Assembly: GCA_964589145.1 (NCBI GenBank)
Contig: CAZPSL010000149.1
Location: 1 to 15,291 of the forward strand
DNA length: 15,291 bases
Reading direction: 5' to 3'
From: UBA11858 sp964589145
GTDB taxonomy: Bacteria > Chloroflexota > Anaerolineae > Anaerolineales > UBA11858
Shown: positions 13,217-15,291 of the stretch, in pieces
How the letters are laid out: each line of letters begins with the position of its first letter
Position numbering within the stretch: the first letter of the stretch is position 1
The notes under the pieces: model-generated
Seen by the model: only the letters and a program-made list of their open reading frames with translations
Told to the model about the DNA's origin: nothing
The model's database searches: none
Made by a program: the position numbers and the translations under genes

Positions 13217-14107
13217 GTGACAACGCAACCTGTAAAAATGATTAATAGCCCGTTCAAATGGGTTGGCGGAAAATCCAGACTTAGGAAACAGATCATTGAA
13301 CTCATCCCGCCGCATACTTGTTATGTTGAGTTGTTTTCAGGCGCGGCCTGGGTGTTGTTTGGTAAACAGCCAAGTGATGTAGAAGTTCTCAATGATATCG
13401 ACGGTGAACTGATGAATTTTTTTCGGGTGGTAAAGTACAAACCGGAAGAATTTATCCAGTCATTCGATTTGGAATTGGTCTCTCGCGAAGAATTCCGACG
13501 ATTGGCAAATCTGGAGCCCCAAACACTTTCGGATATTGAGCGCGCGCATCGCTTTTACTACGTTATCATGGCGAGTTGGGGCGGGGAGTTGAAGTATCCC
13601 CGGTTCCAGACCAGTATCAGCGACGGGGGACACGGGAATCGGCTGATTGGCGCACTAAAACGGCTGCGAGAACGAATCGAACCCGTACACAAAAGGTTAA
13701 GCACCGTCATCATCGAAAATCTGGATTGGGAAACTTGCTTGGCCCGCTACGACCGCGAGAAAACAGTAATGTATATTGATCCTCCGTACCCGATGAATAA
13801 AGTCAACTATTTTCACAATATGCAAAGTTGGGAGGATCATCAGCGGTTAGCACAACGACTGCGAGATTCCCGATGCAAATGGATTTTATCATCCTATGAT
13901 ACACCTGAAATTCGATCTCTTTACAATGCCAAAAAGTTCTACATCCTCCCGGTTCAGGCATTTTCAGGCATGGAGAAAAAGAAAAACGGGGGGAAACGAG
14001 TACTCAACAGGGAAGTGTTGATTACAAACTTTGTACCAGAAAACTACCCGATTTACAGCACCCGACAGTTCGGACAACTGCGTCTAATCGCCGACAGCGA
14101 AGAGTAA
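13211..14107 (+). CDS. D12-class (Dam-like) DNA adenine N6-methyltransferase
   Basis: A 298-residue protein. SAM-binding motif I appears as P14-F-K-W-V-G-G-K-S near the N-terminus, the amino-terminal position typical of alpha-class Dam/DpnIIA/EcoRV-type enzymes. Motif IV is D190-P-P-Y (MYIDPPYPMNKV), the catalytic site of adenine methylation. CYVELFSGAAWVLFGK is the following SAM-pocket motif. It is the self-protecting half of the restriction-modification cassette, divergent from the controller and endonuclease genes and convergent with lutA 29 bp away. Start GTG at 13211 is supported by AGGTGA; the in-frame GTG at 13217 and ATG at 13238 are alternatives that keep the core. Recognition sequence cannot be deduced: GATC is common in this class but not certain. 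Confidence 0.9.
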   Translation: MTVTTQPVKMINSPFKWVGGKSRLRKQIIELIPPHTCYVELFSGAAWVLFGKQPSDVEVLNDIDGELMNFFRVVKYKPEEFIQSFDLELVSREEFRRLANLEPQTLSDIERAHRFYYVIMASWGGELKYPRFQTSISDGGHGNRLIGALKRLRERIEPVHKRLSTVIIENLDWETCLARYDREKTVMYIDPPYPMNKVNYFHNMQSWEDHQRLAQRLRDSRCKWILSSYDTPEIRSLYNAKKFYILPVQAFSGMEKKKNGGKRVLNREVLITNFVPENYPIYSTRQFGQLRLIADSEE

Positions 14108-14136
14108 CACTAACGTAGCACTTTACGCTCATCTCT
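14108..14136. other. short convergent junction between methyltransferase and lutA
   Basis: Only 29 bp separate two convergent stop codons. No hairpin terminator is visible. The word ctttacgc is repeated 14 bp apart (14121-14128 and 14135-14142), crossing the lutA stop. Read-through transcripts from each side would be antisense to the other gene. Confidence 0.5.
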
Positions 14137-14871
14137 TTACGCTTCGCGGGATGCCAGCACCTCGGCGATGTGCAGCACGCGCTGGGGCTTGCCCTGACGG
14201 TGCAGCCCGCCCTGGATGTGGATCAGGCAGCCGGTGTCGGCGGAGATGGTGACCGGGGCTTCGGTTTTCTCGATGTTCTCGATTTTGCGGTAGAGCATCT
14301 CGGCGGAGATTTCGGGGTGCTCCACGGAGAACACGCCCCCGAAGCCGCAGCACTCCTCCACGTGGGGCAGTTCGACCAGTTCCAGATCGCGGACGTTGGC
14401 GAGCAGCGTCCGCGGTTGACGGTCCACGCCCAGGCCGCGCAGCAGGTGGCAGGAGGCGTGGTAGGTCGCCTTGCCGGGGAAGCGCGCGCCCACGTCCGTC
14501 ACGCCGAGCACATCCACCAGAAATTCGGTGAATTCGTAGGTGCGGGCGGCAAGTTCCTGGGCACGGGGCAGCCACTCCGGGTCGTCGGCGAATAACTCCA
14601 GGTAACTGTGGCGGATCATGGCGGTACACGAGCCGGAGGGCAAAACCACGGGCGCGGGGTTCTGCTCAAAAACGCGGATGGTGTGCTCCGCCATCTTGCG
14701 GGCTTCAGAGCGCATCCCGGCGTTGAAAGCGGGCTGTCCGCAGCAGGTTTGCGCCGTCGGGAAGATGATTTCCATCCCGACGCGTTCCAGCACATCCACA
14801 ACGGCTTCCCCGATGTGGGGCTGGAGGGTGTCAATCAGACAGGTGGCAAAAAGTTGGACGGTGGAAGGCAT
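14137..14871 (-). CDS. lutA: LutA-type Fe-S oxidoreductase (CCG domains), lactate utilisation
   Basis: A 244-residue protein with the two cysteine-rich CCG motifs of the LutA/GlpC/HdrB group: C43-C44-G (QTCCGQPAFNAG) and C174-C175-G (EECCGFGGVFSVEHPE), each preceded by its upstream Cys region (FATC, YHASCH). LutA, LutB and LutC together form the iron-sulfur lactate dehydrogenase complex that converts L-lactate to pyruvate. Here lutA and lutBC point the same way but are separated by the restriction-modification cassette, so the ancestral operon appears split. ATG at 14871 is the first start; no Shine-Dalgarno precedes it, only a pyrimidine-rich, heptamer-like stretch. Confidence 0.9.
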   Translation of the reverse strand: MPSTVQLFATCLIDTLQPHIGEAVVDVLERVGMEIIFPTAQTCCGQPAFNAGMRSEARKMAEHTIRVFEQNPAPVVLPSGSCTAMIRHSYLELFADDPEWLPRAQELAARTYEFTEFLVDVLGVTDVGARFPGKATYHASCHLLRGLGVDRQPRTLLANVRDLELVELPHVEECCGFGGVFSVEHPEISAEMLYRKIENIEKTEAPVTISADTGCLIHIQGGLHRQGKPQRVLHIAEVLASREA

Positions 14872-14908
14872 GGGGGAAAGTTGGGGGAGGAGGAAGTTAG
14901 GGGGTTCC

Positions 14909-14983
14909 GGTTGCAGGTTACAGGTTGCAGGCTAGGGGGAACAATTGTGAACCTTCAACTTTCAACTTGCAACTTTCAACATC
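14909..14983. repeat. heptamer repeats upstream of lutA
   Basis: Plus-strand heptamers ggttgca, ggttaca, ggttgca (14909-14929) and, further on, caacttt, caacttg, caacttt, caacatc (14956-14983) form two small arrays of nearly complementary words facing each other. They lie where the lutA promoter would be expected and differ in sequence from the GGGGRYT array but share its 7-bp period. Confidence 0.75.
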
Positions 14984-15035
14984 CAAAGTATTGTATCGCG
15001 TTGCCGCGCAAAGGCAAGCGATTTTCGGGAGTGGA

Positions 15036-15250
15036 GTGCAGGCAAACGTTGCAGAAATTGGGCGGTCATATGGGCGCTGCTTCCTTTCCCCCCTCCCCCG
15101 CCGGGGGGAGGGGGGAAACAGCGTTGTTCTACATCTTTTGCTTGCACCCCAGTCTTCATTTTGCGAACCGGACAAGCACCGAACACCCCGTCCCCAGGGA
15201 ACGGGGCAGAGGCATGTGGCTGTCGATTTTTTGCATTTTGCCTGTCCCTG
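15036..15250. mobile_element. MITE-like palindromic element, copy 3 (composite)
   Basis: Left end gtgcaggcaaacgttgcagaa (15036-15056) is mirrored by ttctacatcttttgcttgcac (15127-15147). Between them is a perfect 15-bp G/C hairpin (15085-15099 with 15104-15118). Immediately after, 15150-15250 aligns closely with 6312-6414 of copy 2, including cgaacaccccg and a terminal tttgcctgtcc. Together with the heptamers this fills the gene-free stretch 14872-15291; no credible coding sequence is seen in it. Confidence 0.6.
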
Positions 15251-15291
15251 TTCGTTGTAGACACGATTCGGGCCATCTCTTTGGCGATTTG

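Noticed and set aside
13211..14107. assigning GATC specificity to the methyltransferase
   Set aside because: D12-class enzymes include Dam-like and non-GATC members, and GATC sites are present in the window without obvious avoidance, so sequence alone does not decide.
14962..15276. 104-residue minus-strand open frame near the right edge
   Set aside because: It translates the palindromic repeat element, including its G/C hairpin, and has no family resemblance.

Overview
This is a moderately GC-rich bacterial chromosome segment, most likely from an anaerobic member of the Chloroflexota (Anaerolineae-like). That assignment is an inference. It rests on two envelope proteins with long Thr/Pro-rich (TPTPT) stalks, a TyrA-HD-M50 gene set, a selenium/molybdenum hydroxylase accessory pair, and abundant intergenic palindromes and heptanucleotide repeats. 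No rRNA, tRNA or CRISPR array was seen.

Layout. At the left edge (1-2515) a minus-strand run reads M50 membrane protease > HD-domain protein (ATGA overlap) > TyrA-like dehydrogenase > GIY-YIG protein (cut by the window edge). From 2516 to 2836 lies a MITE-like palindromic element, followed on the plus strand by a fumarylacetoacetate-hydrolase-family enzyme and a membrane-anchored Thr/Pro-rich protein. Convergent with these is an anchored C39-like peptidase/TPR protein (4913-6181). Divergent from it, a promoter that looks leaderless drives yqeB and a yqeC-mocA fusion (6458-8715), the accessory pair for selenium-dependent molybdenum hydroxylases. A lone CheY-like receiver and the RNA 2',3'-cyclic phosphodiesterase ThpR follow (8826-9808), closed by a bidirectional terminator (9892-9925).

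The right third is a lactate-utilisation locus, lutA (14137-14871) and a lutB-lutC fusion (9942-12053), both on the minus strand. Between them sits a visibly more A/T-rich cassette of about 2 kb. It contains a controller-type HTH protein and a probable PD-(D/E)XK endonuclease (minus strand, coupled), divergent from a D12-class DNA adenine methyltransferase (plus strand). This is the classic layout of a C-protein-regulated type II restriction-modification system. The endonuclease stop codon overlaps the lutBC start codon, so lutBC expression may now depend on the restriction operon. A consensus promoter and a perfect 27-bp palindrome over its -10 element lie in the divergent gap.

Repeats are a second theme. 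A 15-unit array of the heptamer GGGGRYT, resembling cyanobacterial STRR1 repeats, sits in frame inside lutBC at the LutB/LutC junction. Related low-complexity tracts interrupt lutBC a second time, probably yqeB, and the DNA upstream of lutA and the GIY-YIG gene. MITE-like elements with a shared terminal motif occupy three intergenic gaps.
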